A stretch of DNA of 64,000 nt from an uncultured Eubacteriales bacterium (GCA_951800645.1 CATOIK010000007.1:1-64000); one strand, 5' to 3'; positions 53,866 to 63,122 are shown, counted from the first letter of the stretch. Translations and numbers: made by a program. Notes: generated from the sequence alone by a model not told the origin.

Positions 53866-54213
53866 ATGACAGCAAAAGATGTGAGAGACATTCTGGGCGC
53901 CCGGGTTCTGACCGGAGAGGAGTACCTGAACCGGGAGGTAAAAAGCGCCTGCGGTTCTGATATGATGAGCGATGTGCTGGCATTTTCCAAGGATCATTCG
54001 GTGCTTCTGACCGGCCTGTGTAATCCCCAGGTTATCCGCACGGCAGAAATGTTGGACATTGTGTGCCTGGTCTTTGTGCGGGGCAAAAAGCCGGACGCAA
54101 CCATTCTGGAAATGGCCAGGGACCGAGGGCTGATTGTGATGGAGACCGGCCACCGGATGTTTTCTTCCTGCGGAATGCTCTATCAGGCAGGACTGGGCGG
54201 AGGTGCAATTTAA
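53866..54213 (+). CDS. DRTGG-domain protein 1
   Basis: 115 residues. The whole protein is one DRTGG-like domain (ILGARVLTGEEYLNREVKSA, then SVLLTGLCNPQVIRTAEMLD, then LEMARDRGLIVMET). Such domains occur in phosphotransacetylases and next to CBS domains and may sense a metabolite. It is the first gene of a five-gene module transcribed away from hydC; the stop overlaps the next start (TAATG). Confidence 0.85.
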   Translation: MTAKDVRDILGARVLTGEEYLNREVKSACGSDMMSDVLAFSKDHSVLLTGLCNPQVIRTAEMLDIVCLVFVRGKKPDATILEMARDRGLIVMETGHRMFSSCGMLYQAGLGGGAI

Positions 54214-54635
54214 TGGAAGGAATTGTGCTGAACTATACCATTTCCCCGGATGATTTTACCAGGGCGGGGGAGGCCAGCAGCGATGTAAAGCGGAAGTTAA
54301 AGCAGCTTGGCGTAAGTCCGGAAGCAGTTCGGAAGGTGGCTATTGCCATGTACGAAGGGGAAATCAACATGGTGATCCATGCAAACGGCGGCGAGATTAC
54401 TGTGGAGATCACTCCGGAGCGGATTTTAATGATTCTGGCTGATTCTGGACCTGGAATTCCGGATGTGGAAAAAGCCATGCAGGCCGGATATTCCACAGCA
54501 CCGGACGAGGTACGGAGTTTGGGTTTTGGCGCAGGCATGGGTCTGCCCAATATGAAAAGCTATACGGATGATTTAAAGATTGAGACCAAACTGGGGGTGG
54601 GGACTACCATCACCATGGAGGTGCGTTTGGAATAG
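54213..54635 (+). CDS. Anti-sigma-factor/serine-kinase-like ATPase (RsbW/SpoIIAB type)
   Basis: 140 residues from the ATG at 54213, overlapping the previous stop. The GHKL fold is complete: AMYEGEINMVIHANGG (N box), LADSGPGIPDVEKAM (G1), GAGMGLPNMKSY and GVGTTITME. Proteins of this type bind a sigma factor or phosphorylate a STAS partner. No sigma factor or STAS gene is nearby. The SpoIIE-like phosphatase at 41232 could be its counterpart. Confidence 0.87.
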   Translation: MEGIVLNYTISPDDFTRAGEASSDVKRKLKQLGVSPEAVRKVAIAMYEGEINMVIHANGGEITVEITPERILMILADSGPGIPDVEKAMQAGYSTAPDEVRSLGFGAGMGLPNMKSYTDDLKIETKLGVGTTITMEVRLE

Positions 54636-54644
54636 GAGGCCAGT

Positions 54645-56045
54645 ATGGATAAATTTTATCATTCTGTCCGGCTGGAGGAAGAATTGTGCAAAGGCTGTAT
54701 CAACTGTATCAAGCGGTGTCCCACCGAGGCTATTCGGGTGCGGAACGGAAAGGCCCGGATCAACAGTAAGTTCTGTATTGACTGCGGCGAGTGCATCCGG
54801 GTGTGCTCCCATCACGCCAAAAAGGCTACCTATGATAAGCTGGATGTGATGCGGAACTGGAAATACACGGTGGCGCTTCCTGCTCCGGCCCTTTACAGTC
54901 AGTACAATAACCTGGACGATGTAAATATTGTGCTGAATGCCCTGATTTTGATGGGCTTTGACGATGTATTCGAGGTGAGTGCGGCAGCAGAGCTTGTCAG
55001 TGAAGCCACCCGTGAATATTTAACGCTTCACGAGGATCAGTACCCTATAATCAGTACCGCCTGTCCCACGGTTGTGCGGCTGATCCGGGTAAGGTTCCCC
55101 AACCTGATTTCCCATCTGCTTCCCTTAAAGCCGCCGATTGAGGTGGCGGCCACCATTGCAGCCAGAAGGGCTATGGAGCAGACCGGCCTTCCCAGGGAGG
55201 ACATCGGCATCTGCTTTATTTCTCCCTGTCCGTCCAAGGTAACCTATGCGAAGGCGCCGCTGGGAACAGAGAAAAGCCAGGTGGACTGCGTGCTGGCTAT
55301 CAAGGATGTATATCCCCAGCTTTTGTCCCACATGAAGGCGGTAGGAGAGGATATGCTGGAGCTTTCTACTTCTGGAAAGATCGGGGTCAGTTGGGGCCGC
55401 AGCGGCGGAGAAGCCGGCGGCCTGTTTACGGAGAATTATCTGGCGGCGGACGGCATCGAAAATGTGATCCGGGTGCTGGAGGATTTGGAAGACCAGAAGT
55501 TTACCAACTTAAAATTTGTGGAGCTGAACGCCTGCAACGGCGGCTGCGTAGGCGGCGTGCTGAATGTGGAAAATCCCTATGTGGCGGAGGTGAAGCTGAA
55601 GCGGCTTAGGAAATATATGCCGGTAGCCAGAAGTCACATGGAAAACCAGGAGCATGCAGAGGAGATTGTGCCTTGGACGGAAAGAGTCAGCTATGAGCCT
55701 GTGTTTAACCTGGGGGAAAATATGATGGAGAGCTTTGCCAGGCTTAACCAGGTGGAGCGGCTTTGCCGGAAGTTTCCGGGATTGGACTGCGGCTCCTGCG
55801 GTGCTCCTACCTGCAAGGCCCTGGCGGAAGACATTGTGCGGGGCGAGGCCAGCGAGAATGACTGCGTTTACTATTTGCGTGAGAATCTCCACCGGCTTTC
55901 GGAAGAAATCTCCATTCTGGCAGACGATCTTCACGCCGGCGGCTCCGGCGGACATGAAACCCTGAACATATTAAAAGAATACATCCAGCGGATCTCCAGT
56001 GAGATGTCGCTGCTGGACAATAAAGAGGATGAGGAGGACGGCTGA
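54645..56045 (+). CDS. Sensor-like [FeFe] hydrogenase homologue with Fes domain, no PAS
   Basis: 466 residues. Ferredoxin motifs CKGCINCIKRCP and CIDCGECIRVC (residues 13-55) precede an H-cluster-type domain: STACPTV near residue 138, SPCPSK near 192, and LNACNGGCVGG near 294. The first motif has one cysteine where HydA-type enzymes have a Cys-Cys or Cys-Ser pair, and the second lacks the usual AKK. A Fes-type motif CGSCGAPTC lies near 386, followed by a helical tail. It therefore probably binds an H-cluster or a simpler Fe-S cluster and signals rather than turning over H2. Its neighbours are regulatory. Confidence 0.83.
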   Translation: MDKFYHSVRLEEELCKGCINCIKRCPTEAIRVRNGKARINSKFCIDCGECIRVCSHHAKKATYDKLDVMRNWKYTVALPAPALYSQYNNLDDVNIVLNALILMGFDDVFEVSAAAELVSEATREYLTLHEDQYPIISTACPTVVRLIRVRFPNLISHLLPLKPPIEVAATIAARRAMEQTGLPREDIGICFISPCPSKVTYAKAPLGTEKSQVDCVLAIKDVYPQLLSHMKAVGEDMLELSTSGKIGVSWGRSGGEAGGLFTENYLAADGIENVIRVLEDLEDQKFTNLKFVELNACNGGCVGGVLNVENPYVAEVKLKRLRKYMPVARSHMENQEHAEEIVPWTERVSYEPVFNLGENMMESFARLNQVERLCRKFPGLDCGSCGAPTCKALAEDIVRGEASENDCVYYLRENLHRLSEEISILADDLHAGGSGGHETLNILKEYIQRISSEMSLLDNKEDEEDG

Positions 56046-56386
56046 TGCAGGTGCAGGATCTGATTGACAGCGGCAGATTTAAAGTTATAAGCCTGGGGGA
56101 AGACCGGGAGAGGGAGCTTACTACCCCTTTCTGCTGTGATCTTTTAAGCGTCGCTATGGGACACGCTCCCTCTGGCTGCGCCTGGGTAACGGTAATGGGA
56201 AACATCAATACTCTGGCTGTGGCGTCTCTGGCAGACGCGGCCTGTATCATCCTGGCGGAGGGGGCAGCTCTTGATGAGGCTGCGGCAAACAAGGCCCGGA
56301 TGCAGGAAATTACGGTTCTGGGAACGGAGGAGCCGGTGTTTGAGGCGGCTCTTTGGGTGTGGCAGCAGATGAAAGGACAGGATTGA
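56045..56386 (+). CDS. DRTGG-domain-like protein 2
   Basis: 113 residues, similar in fold pattern to the gene at 53866: LLSVAMGHAPSGCAWVTVMG, then VASLADAACIILAEG, then ITVLGTEEPVFEAA. The start overlaps the stop of the hydrogenase homologue (TGATG). It may sense a small molecule for the module. Confidence 0.75.
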   Translation: MQVQDLIDSGRFKVISLGEDRERELTTPFCCDLLSVAMGHAPSGCAWVTVMGNINTLAVASLADAACIILAEGAALDEAAANKARMQEITVLGTEEPVFEAALWVWQQMKGQD

Positions 56387-56387
56387 T

Positions 56388-57104
56388 ATGATCAGTCTGA
56401 CCTATGATCTGCATATCCACTCCTGCCTTTCTCCCTGCGGAGACGCAGATATGACTCCAGGAAACATTGCAGGAATGGCGGCGGTAAAAGGTCTGGATGT
56501 GATTGCGCTGACAGATCACAATACCTGCCGGAACTGTCCGGCCCTGCTTAAGATGGCGGAGGAATACGGGGTTTTGGCCATTCCCGGCATGGAGATCAAC
56601 ACTGTGGAGGAGGTTCATGCCGTCTGCCTGTTTCCAGAGCTTTTAAAGGCCATGGATTTTGACGCTTATGTTTATGAACGGCTGATTAAGTTTCCCAATC
56701 AGGCGGAGATTTTCGGCAACCAGCAGATTTACGATGAAAACGATGTCTGTGTGGGGGAGGAGCCGAATCTTCTGATCAACAGCGCAGATATTTCTTTTGA
56801 TGAGCTGTGGGATCTGACTGACAGCTTTGGCGGCGTGATGTTTCCTGCCCATATAGAAAAATCTTCCAACAGCCTGATTGCAAACCTGGGATTTGTGCCG
56901 CCGGACAGTAAATTCAAGACGGCGGAGTTTAAAGATTTAAAGAAGCTGCATCAGGTGCGTCAGGGGAACCCCTATTTAGAAAACTGCCGCGTCATCAGCA
57001 ATTCCGACGCCCATTATCTGGAGCATATCCATGAGCCGGAGCTGACGATACCGGTGGAGGAGAAGTCGGCGGAGGCTGTGATTCGGTATTTAAGAGGACT
57101 GTAG
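56388..57104 (+). CDS. PHP-domain metal-dependent phosphoesterase
   Basis: 238 residues. PHP metal-binding motifs: DLHIHSCLSPCGD near residue 6, ALTDHNTC near 43, GMEIN near 67 and SNSDAHYL near 203. The nearest relatives in composition are stand-alone PHP proteins found next to bifurcating hydrogenase genes in Clostridia and Thermotoga. A phosphate-ester or nucleotide substrate is likely but unknown. Confidence 0.88.
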   Translation: MISLTYDLHIHSCLSPCGDADMTPGNIAGMAAVKGLDVIALTDHNTCRNCPALLKMAEEYGVLAIPGMEINTVEEVHAVCLFPELLKAMDFDAYVYERLIKFPNQAEIFGNQQIYDENDVCVGEEPNLLINSADISFDELWDLTDSFGGVMFPAHIEKSSNSLIANLGFVPPDSKFKTAEFKDLKKLHQVRQGNPYLENCRVISNSDAHYLEHIHEPELTIPVEEKSAEAVIRYLRGL

Positions 57105-57131
57105 TAAAAGACACTGCAGTTCTTTTCTTTG

Positions 57132-57152
57132 TGCGCTTTTCAGCGCATTTTT
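57132..57152 (+). terminator. Terminator of the hydrogenase regulatory module
   Basis: TGCGCT-TTTC-AGCGCA followed by TTTTT. Confidence 0.78.
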
Positions 57153-57168
57153 ACCTATTTTCAACGAC

Positions 57169-57197
57169 TTGTGTTCGGAGATAAAATCATGTATACT
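57169..57197 (+). promoter_or_regulatory. Promoter of the polysaccharide deacetylase gene
   Basis: TTGTGT (57169-57174) and TATACT (57192-57197) with a 17-base spacer. It places transcription start after 57200 and so supports the ATG at 57255. Confidence 0.65.
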
Positions 57198-57254
57198 TGG
57201 GAACAGGAAAGAATTTTGAGACTACATTTGCGAACTATTTTGGAGGATACTCAA

Positions 57255-58382
57255 ATGAGACGGAGAAGCATATTAGGCATGATGGCAGCGGCAGCAGTGA
57301 CCTTGTTTGCAGTGCAGCCGGTTTTTGCAGCAGAAGCTGTTTTTTCTGCATATAGTAATGTAATTGTAGCAGGGCAGAGTGATTCCGGCGGAGCGCCCGG
57401 CACAAGTGCGCCCGGTGCAGGTTCGCTGGGACCGGCAGGCCCTGGTACAAGTGTAAGCGGCCCTGCAGGCGCGCCAGGCAGCAATAACCAGATTGTTCCC
57501 GGTGCAGATGTTCCGGTTTTCGTGCAGAGTCCGGGAAACGAAAGTCCGTCCGGCAGTTTCGCGGCTGTATCCGGAAATGCAGAGATGGCGCCGGCTGGAG
57601 ATGAGGGAACGGTACTTTCTCCGGTGATTACAGCAGGAAGCAATGATGCGGAGGAAGGTGCCAGACAGCAGGCGGAAGCCCAGGGGGCGGAGGAAGCAGC
57701 CATGCAGCAGGCGGAAGCTCAGGGGGCAGAGGAAGCAGCCATGCAGCAGGCTCAGACTGGCGGCCGTTACATTGACCCCAATAAGCCTATGGTGGCCCTG
57801 ACCTTTGACGACGGCCCCCAGCCTTCTGTGGGAAACCGGATTATGGACTGCCTGGCTCAGTATGGCGGAAAAGCTACCTTCTTTATGGTTGGTGATCGGG
57901 TGGCATCCCATCAGGCAGAGGTGCAGCGTATGGTGGCGGAAGGCCATGAGGTGGCCAATCACACCATGAACCATAAATATTTGCAGAAGCTGGGCGCAGC
58001 AGAAATTCAGGCCCAGGTAGTAAAAGGAAACGATGCCATCGAGGCGGCCTGCGGCGTCCGCCCGAAACTGCTTCGTCTGCCCGGCGGCAACCACAATGCT
58101 GCGGTGCGGGCCAACACCCATATGCCTATGATCCAGTGGAATATCGACACCCTGGACTGGAAGACCAAGAATGCAGATAAGACGGTGGCAGCCGTGCTGG
58201 ATCATGTGAAGGACGGCGACATCGTGCTGATGCATGAGCTTTACAAACAGAGCGGCGACGCAGCCTTGCGCATCATCCCGGAGCTGCATAATCGGGGTTT
58301 CCAGATGGTGACCGTCAGCGAGATGGCTGCAGCGAAAGGCGTGACCCTGGAGGCAGGAAAACTGTATTCCAGCTTTCACTAA
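57255..58382 (+). CDS. Secreted polysaccharide deacetylase (NodB domain)
   Basis: 375 residues from the ATG at 57255 (GGAGG at 57242-57246); in-frame upstream codons precede the promoter. Signal peptide (RRRSILGMMAAAAVTLFAVQ, cleavage after VFA), a long Gly/Pro/Ser/Ala-rich linker, two tandem 14-residue repeats (QQAEAQGAEEAAM), then a NodB deacetylase domain: LTFDDGPQPSV near residue 182, the metal-binding HTMNHKY, and RLPGGNHN. It removes N-acetyl groups from peptidoglycan or another surface glycan. Confidence 0.91.
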   Translation: MRRRSILGMMAAAAVTLFAVQPVFAAEAVFSAYSNVIVAGQSDSGGAPGTSAPGAGSLGPAGPGTSVSGPAGAPGSNNQIVPGADVPVFVQSPGNESPSGSFAAVSGNAEMAPAGDEGTVLSPVITAGSNDAEEGARQQAEAQGAEEAAMQQAEAQGAEEAAMQQAQTGGRYIDPNKPMVALTFDDGPQPSVGNRIMDCLAQYGGKATFFMVGDRVASHQAEVQRMVAEGHEVANHTMNHKYLQKLGAAEIQAQVVKGNDAIEAACGVRPKLLRLPGGNHNAAVRANTHMPMIQWNIDTLDWKTKNADKTVAAVLDHVKDGDIVLMHELYKQSGDAALRIIPELHNRGFQMVTVSEMAAAKGVTLEAGKLYSSFH

Positions 58383-58397
58383 AAAACAGAACAAAAG

Positions 58398-58440
58398 AAT
58401 CCCCTGGAATCCATAGAAAAAGGAATCCAGGGGATTTTTT
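58398..58440. terminator. Terminator between the deacetylase and methyltransferase genes
   Basis: AATCCCCTGGAATCC pairs with GGAATCCAGGGGATT (two central mismatches), followed by TTTT; it separates convergent genes. Confidence 0.85.
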
Positions 58441-58446
58441 AGCCTG

Positions 58447-59658
58447 CTATTTTTCCTCACAGACCTGGAAAATGTAAAACTTCAGATAATAGGACGCCTG
58501 TTCCCCGCCCATCCACAAAATGGGGTGATCGGCAGCCTGGGTGCGGTACTCTACCTGGCGCAGCCGTTTGTGGGCGCTGACGGCCGCCTCCCGGATGGTT
58601 TTGGTAAACAGCTCCGGGTCCATAAAGTGGGAGCAGGAGCAGGTTGCTAAGTAGCCGCCGTCCTTTACCAGCTTCATACCCCGGATATTGATCTCCCGGT
58701 AACCCTTTACTGCATTTTTAATAGAATTTCTGGACTTGGTGAATGCCGGCGGATCCAGGATTACCACATCGAATTTCTCGCCTTTTTGTTCCAGCTCTGG
58801 AAGCAGGTCAAATACATCGGCACAGACAAATTCCACCCGGTCAGAAAGACCGTTTAAAGCAGCGTTTTCCCTCGCCTGGTTTATGCCTAATTCTGAGGCG
58901 TCTACACCCAGTACGGAGGAAGCCCCTGCAATCCCGGCGTTCAATGCAAAGGATCCGGTATGGGTAAAGCAGTCCAGTACCTTCTTGTCCTTGCAAAGCC
59001 GCTGGATTGCCAGCCGGTTATATTTTTGATCCAGGAAAAACCCGGTTTTCTGGCCGTCCTCCACATCTACCAGATAGCGGACGCCGTTTTCTACAATTTC
59101 CACCTTTGTGTCAAAGGGCTCGCCAATAAAGCCTTTAAACCGTTCCATCCCTTCCTGGAGACGAACCTTGGCATCGCTGCGCTCGTAGACGCCCCGGATG
59201 GAAATGCCGTCCTCTGCCAGAACTTTTTTCAGCTTGTCCAGTATCACCGGTTTCCAGCGGTCAATGCCCAGGGCAAGGGATTCTACCACCAATACATCGG
59301 AAAATTTATCAATTACGATTCCCGGAAGGAAATCTGCCTCTCCGAAAATGATGCGGCAGCTAGAGGTATCTACCGTGGATTTCCGGTATTCCCAGGCGTT
59401 TTTTACCCGCATCTCGATGAAATGATCGTCTATTACCGCGTCCTTTTTGCGGGTCATCATCCGCACCGTAATTTTAGAGTTGGTGTTGATGAAGCCCTGC
59501 CCCATGGGATAGCCGTCAAAGTCCGCTACCTGAACCATGTCCCCGTTCTCAAAAGCTCCTTCAATCCGGTCAATTTCATTGTCATAGACCCAGGCGCCTC
59601 CGGTTTTTAAGGTGCGGCCCTCGCCTTTCTTTAGTATTACAGTCGCTGTATTTGCCAT
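58447..59658 (-). CDS. RlmI-like class I SAM-dependent RNA methyltransferase
   Basis: 403 residues from the ATG at 59658 (AGGAGAAC upstream); a TTG further out gives a longer frame. An N-terminal PUA-like domain (GGAWVYDNEIDRIEGAFENG) is followed by a Rossmann methyltransferase with VLDCFTHTGSFALNAG near residue 222 and VILDPPAFTKSRNS near residue 302. The pattern is that of 23S rRNA m5C methyltransferase RlmI. The target base is not shown. Confidence 0.9.
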   Translation of the reverse strand: MANTATVILKKGEGRTLKTGGAWVYDNEIDRIEGAFENGDMVQVADFDGYPMGQGFINTNSKITVRMMTRKKDAVIDDHFIEMRVKNAWEYRKSTVDTSSCRIIFGEADFLPGIVIDKFSDVLVVESLALGIDRWKPVILDKLKKVLAEDGISIRGVYERSDAKVRLQEGMERFKGFIGEPFDTKVEIVENGVRYLVDVEDGQKTGFFLDQKYNRLAIQRLCKDKKVLDCFTHTGSFALNAGIAGASSVLGVDASELGINQARENAALNGLSDRVEFVCADVFDLLPELEQKGEKFDVVILDPPAFTKSRNSIKNAVKGYREINIRGMKLVKDGGYLATCSCSHFMDPELFTKTIREAAVSAHKRLRQVEYRTQAADHPILWMGGEQASYYLKFYIFQVCEEK

Positions 59659-59828
59659 AGTTGTTCTCCTGATAAATGGAATGAATAAGCATACCATATC
59701 ATAAAATGGGGTTTTATGCAATTAGGGGGCGATCGGGGAAGGGGATAATATAATATCAATTTTTCTGACATCAAGTTGAAAAATTTTTTGTCTTTTTTTA
59801 TAATAATAGAAAAAAGGGGGAGGACTTT

Positions 59829-60437
59829 ATGACAGATGTGAAAATCCGCGCCGGGCTGCAGGAGGCCGCATCGGAGAAGGTATCCGGTTCAGACCGCACC
59901 AAATATAAGCTGGCGTCCTCCATCAAGGAATGTATGAAGACGACGCCGGTGGACAAAATCACGGTAAAAGACATTGTGGAGGGCTGCGGTGTGACCCGCC
60001 AGACTTTTTACCGGAATTTCAAGGATAAATATGACCTGATCAACTGGTATTTTGATAAGCTGGTGCTTCAGTCCTTCGCCCAGATTGGCATGGGACATAC
60101 AGTGGGAGAGAGCCTGGCGCAGAAGTTTGATTTTATCCGAAATGAAAAAGCCTTCTTTACAGAGGCGTTCCGTTCCGATGATTACAATTCCGTAAAAGAG
60201 CATGATTTTGAATTGATCCTTCAGTTCTACAAAAATCTTCTGGCCAGAAAAAGCTGCCACCCTCTGGGTGAGGAATTGGAATTTCTGCTGGAGATGTACT
60301 GCCGTGGTTCTGTCTATATGACGGAAAAATGGGTCTTGGGAGGCATGAAGGATTCTTCCGGAGAGATTGCCGCCAAGCTGGTGGAGGCTATGCCGCCCAA
60401 ACTGGAAAAAGTGTTCCGGGAGTACGGACTGGTTTAG
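59829..60437 (+). CDS. TetR-family regulator (DhaS-like)
   Basis: 202 residues. The helix-turn-helix is TPVDKITVKDIVEGCGVTRQ followed by TFYRNFKDKYDLINWYF. The C-terminal part resembles the TetR_C subfamily seen with dihydroxyacetone-kinase regulators. It lies directly upstream of the iron alcohol dehydrogenase gene and probably regulates it. The ligand is unknown. Confidence 0.88.
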   Translation: MTDVKIRAGLQEAASEKVSGSDRTKYKLASSIKECMKTTPVDKITVKDIVEGCGVTRQTFYRNFKDKYDLINWYFDKLVLQSFAQIGMGHTVGESLAQKFDFIRNEKAFFTEAFRSDDYNSVKEHDFELILQFYKNLLARKSCHPLGEELEFLLEMYCRGSVYMTEKWVLGGMKDSSGEIAAKLVEAMPPKLEKVFREYGLV

Positions 60438-60488
60438 TAGTCAGAAAAACTGCACAAAGGAAATTGGGAGAATTTACTAAACTTAAAA

Positions 60489-60527
60489 GGAAAGTGACAG
60501 ACTGGCCGGTTTGTCACTTTCTTTTTT
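60489..60527 (+). terminator. Terminator of the TetR gene
   Basis: GAAAGTGACA and TGTCACTTTC form a ten-pair stem followed by TTTTTT. Confidence 0.88.
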
Positions 60528-60588
60528 ATTTTACAATAGTTAAAATAATAACAGAAAGACAGAAATAAATTTCCAGGAGGCATTTATC

Positions 60589-61737
60589 ATGGCAAACAGA
60601 ATTGTATTAAATGAAACTTCCTTTCATGGCGCAGGCGCTATCAAAGAAATTCCAGGCGTAGTAGAGACCAGAGGATTCAAAAAAGCGTTTGTATGCTCTG
60701 ACCCGGATCTACTGAAATTCAATGTAACTAAGAAGGTTACGGATGTACTGGACGAGGCAGGACTGGCTTATGAGATTTATTCCAATATCAAGCCGAACCC
60801 TACCATTGAGAATGTGCAGAGCGGCGTAGCTGCTTTCAAGGCATCCGGCGCAGACTATATCATTGCGATTGGCGGCGGTTCCTCCATGGATACGGCGAAA
60901 GCCATCGGCATCATCATCAACAATCCGGAATTTGCAGATGTGAGAAGCTTAGAGGGCGTTGCTCCTACCAAGAAGCCCTGCGTTCCCACCATTGCAGTTC
61001 CTACCACTGCCGGTACTGCAGCAGAGGTTACCATCAATTATGTTATTACAGATGTAGAGAAGAAACGGAAATTTGTGTGTGTGGATACCCACGATATTCC
61101 GGTTGTCGCTGTAATTGACCCGGATATGATGGCTTCCATGCCAAAGGGCCTGACTGCTTCTACTGGTATGGACGCATTGACCCATGCGATTGAGGGTTAC
61201 ATTACCAAGGGCGCCTGGGAAATGACAGATATGTTCCACTTAAAAGCGATTGAGATCATCAGCCGTTCTCTGCGGGGCGCAGTAAACAACACGCCGGAAG
61301 GCCGGGAAGGGATGGCTTTGGGCCAGTATGTAGCAGGCATGGGCTTTTCCAATGTAGGTCTGGGCATCGTTCACTCTATGGCTCACTCCTTGGGCGCCGT
61401 GTATGACACGCCGCATGGGGTAGCCAATGCGATTCTTCTTCCTACTGTTATGGAGTACAATGCTTCCTGCACCGGCGAGAAATACAGAGAGATTGCCAGA
61501 GCAATGGGCGTGGAAGGGGTAGACGCCATGAGCCAGGAGGAGTACCGGAAAGCGGCTGTAGAAGCAGTGAAGAAGCTGTCTGCTGATGTAGGCATTCCGG
61601 CTGATCTGAAAGAGATTGCAAAGGCGGAGGATCTGGATTTCCTGTCTGAGTCTGCATTTGCAGACGCCTGCCGTCCGGGCAATCCCAGAGATACCTCTGT
61701 GGAGGAGATTAAGGCGCTGTATCAGTCTCTGATGTAA
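60589..61737 (+). CDS. fucO: Iron-containing alcohol dehydrogenase, lactaldehyde reductase type
   Basis: 382 residues of the group III iron alcohol dehydrogenases, closest in pattern to FucO: IIAIGGGSSMDTAKAIG near residue 90, metal ligands in MDALTHAIEGY and in VHSMAHSLGAVYDTPHG. It would reduce lactaldehyde to 1,2-propanediol, or a similar short aldehyde. AGGAGG precedes the ATG. No fucose or rhamnose genes are nearby, so the substrate is inferred from the family only. It is unrelated in position to the choline-locus dehydrogenase. Confidence 0.9.
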   Translation: MANRIVLNETSFHGAGAIKEIPGVVETRGFKKAFVCSDPDLLKFNVTKKVTDVLDEAGLAYEIYSNIKPNPTIENVQSGVAAFKASGADYIIAIGGGSSMDTAKAIGIIINNPEFADVRSLEGVAPTKKPCVPTIAVPTTAGTAAEVTINYVITDVEKKRKFVCVDTHDIPVVAVIDPDMMASMPKGLTASTGMDALTHAIEGYITKGAWEMTDMFHLKAIEIISRSLRGAVNNTPEGREGMALGQYVAGMGFSNVGLGIVHSMAHSLGAVYDTPHGVANAILLPTVMEYNASCTGEKYREIARAMGVEGVDAMSQEEYRKAAVEAVKKLSADVGIPADLKEIAKAEDLDFLSESAFADACRPGNPRDTSVEEIKALYQSLM

Positions 61738-61778
61738 GGGACTGCGTATTAAGGGGATGAGTTTTACATAAAATTAAG

Positions 61779-61827
61779 AAAATGAGGTTGCTCCATTCCA
61801 TGCGGCGGCCTCATTTTCCATTTTTCC
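61779..61827 (+). terminator. Terminator after the fucO-like gene
   Basis: AAAATGAGG and CCTCATTTT form a stem around a 21-base loop, followed by CCATTTTT. Confidence 0.7.
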
Positions 61828-61986
61828 AAGAGAGAAAGAAATTATGTTCCAATGCAGGATAAGGATTGAATAAATTTAATCCTTATTATAAAATACATAG
61901 TATAATCCTGCTGTATATGGGCGGAATAAATAATTACTTGAAATTACAACATACAGGCTTAAGGATGGGCCGGAAAGAAGGTAGCT

Positions 61987-63075
61987 ATGGAACACGGGAA
62001 TCCAATTTGGACCAACATCACCAGTACAAAGAAATTCATCACGATTGGAGAGATCATGCTGCGGCTGACACCGCCCAACTATGAAAAAATCCGTATGACC
62101 AGTAATTTTGACGCCAGTTACGGCGGCAGCGAGGCCAATATTGCCCTGGCCCTGGCAAATTTGGGAGTAGACAGTACATTTTTCAGCGTAGTGCCCAATA
62201 ACAGCCTGGGCAAGAGCGCCGTGCGCTGGCTCCGCTCCAATGATGTTCACTGTACCCCTATGATTCTTTCCACACCCCAGGAAACGCCGAGCCACCGGCT
62301 GGGTACTTATTATCTGGAAACCGGTTATGGAATCCGCGCCAGCAAGGTAATCTATGACCGGAAGCACAGCGCTATCACAGAGTATGACTTTAGCCATCTG
62401 GATCTGGAAGCGCTTTTGGAAGGGTTTGACTGGCTTCATTTAAGCGGCATTACTCCGGCACTGGCGGAAAACTGCCGCAGGCTGATTATGGACTGCTTAA
62501 AAGTGGCAAAGGAGAAAGGACTGACTGTCAGCTTTGACGGAAACTTCCGCAGTACCCTTTGGAGCTGGGAAGAAGCAAGGGATTTCTGTACCCAGTGCCT
62601 GCCTTATGTGGATGTGCTGTTAGGCATCGAACCCTATCATCTGTGGAAGGATGAAAACGACCACAGCAAGGGAGACTGGAAAGACGGTGTCCCGCTGCAG
62701 CCCACCTACGAGCAGCAGGATGAGATTTTCCAGAAGTTTATTAAGCGGTATCCTAATTTAAAATGCATTGCCCGCCATGTGCGCTATGCCCATAGCGGCA
62801 GTGAAAACAGCTTAAAGGCCTTTATGTGGTTTGAGGGCCACACCTTCGAGAGCAAGCTGTTTACCTTTAATATTTTAGACCGGGTAGGCGGCGGAGACGC
62901 CTTTGCCAGCGGACTTATCTACGCCATGATTCACGGCTACAAGGCCATGGATTTAATTAACTTTGCAGTAGCCAGCAGCGCATTAAAACACACGATTCAC
63001 GGAGACGCCAATATCACGGACGATGAAAAGTCTATCCGGAACCTGATGAATATGAGCTACGATATAAAGCGGTAA
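61987..63075 (+). CDS. PfkB-family sugar kinase (2-keto-3-deoxygluconate kinase-like)
   Basis: 362 residues of the ribokinase fold: FITIGEIMLRLTPP, the glycine-rich ASYGGSEANIALALANLG near residue 42, and the ATP/anion-hole motif DRVGGGDAFASGL near residue 298. The N-terminal pattern is that of 2-dehydro-3-deoxygluconokinases. No aldolase or uptake gene is adjacent, so the sugar is unproven. A FadR-type regulator (63245) converges on it. Sequence 61828-61986 has AT-rich promoter-like motifs (TATAAT at 61901) but nothing decisive. Confidence 0.88.
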   Translation: MEHGNPIWTNITSTKKFITIGEIMLRLTPPNYEKIRMTSNFDASYGGSEANIALALANLGVDSTFFSVVPNNSLGKSAVRWLRSNDVHCTPMILSTPQETPSHRLGTYYLETGYGIRASKVIYDRKHSAITEYDFSHLDLEALLEGFDWLHLSGITPALAENCRRLIMDCLKVAKEKGLTVSFDGNFRSTLWSWEEARDFCTQCLPYVDVLLGIEPYHLWKDENDHSKGDWKDGVPLQPTYEQQDEIFQKFIKRYPNLKCIARHVRYAHSGSENSLKAFMWFEGHTFESKLFTFNILDRVGGGDAFASGLIYAMIHGYKAMDLINFAVASSALKHTIHGDANITDDEKSIRNLMNMSYDIKR

Positions 63076-63082
63076 GGCAGAA

Positions 63083-63120
63083 AAACAGGCGGGGACCAGA
63101 AAAACTCCCGCCTGTTTGTT
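63083..63120 (+). terminator. Terminator of the sugar kinase gene
   Basis: AAACAGGCGGG and CCCGCCTGTTT form an eleven-pair stem followed by GTTATG. Repeat copy E begins directly behind it. Confidence 0.82.
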
Positions 63121-63122
63121 AT

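Noticed and set aside
57273-58460. 395-codon open frame opposite the polysaccharide deacetylase
   Set aside because: Low-complexity His/Cys-rich product created by the GC-rich codons of the real gene; it lacks any domain and collides with the terminator at 58398.
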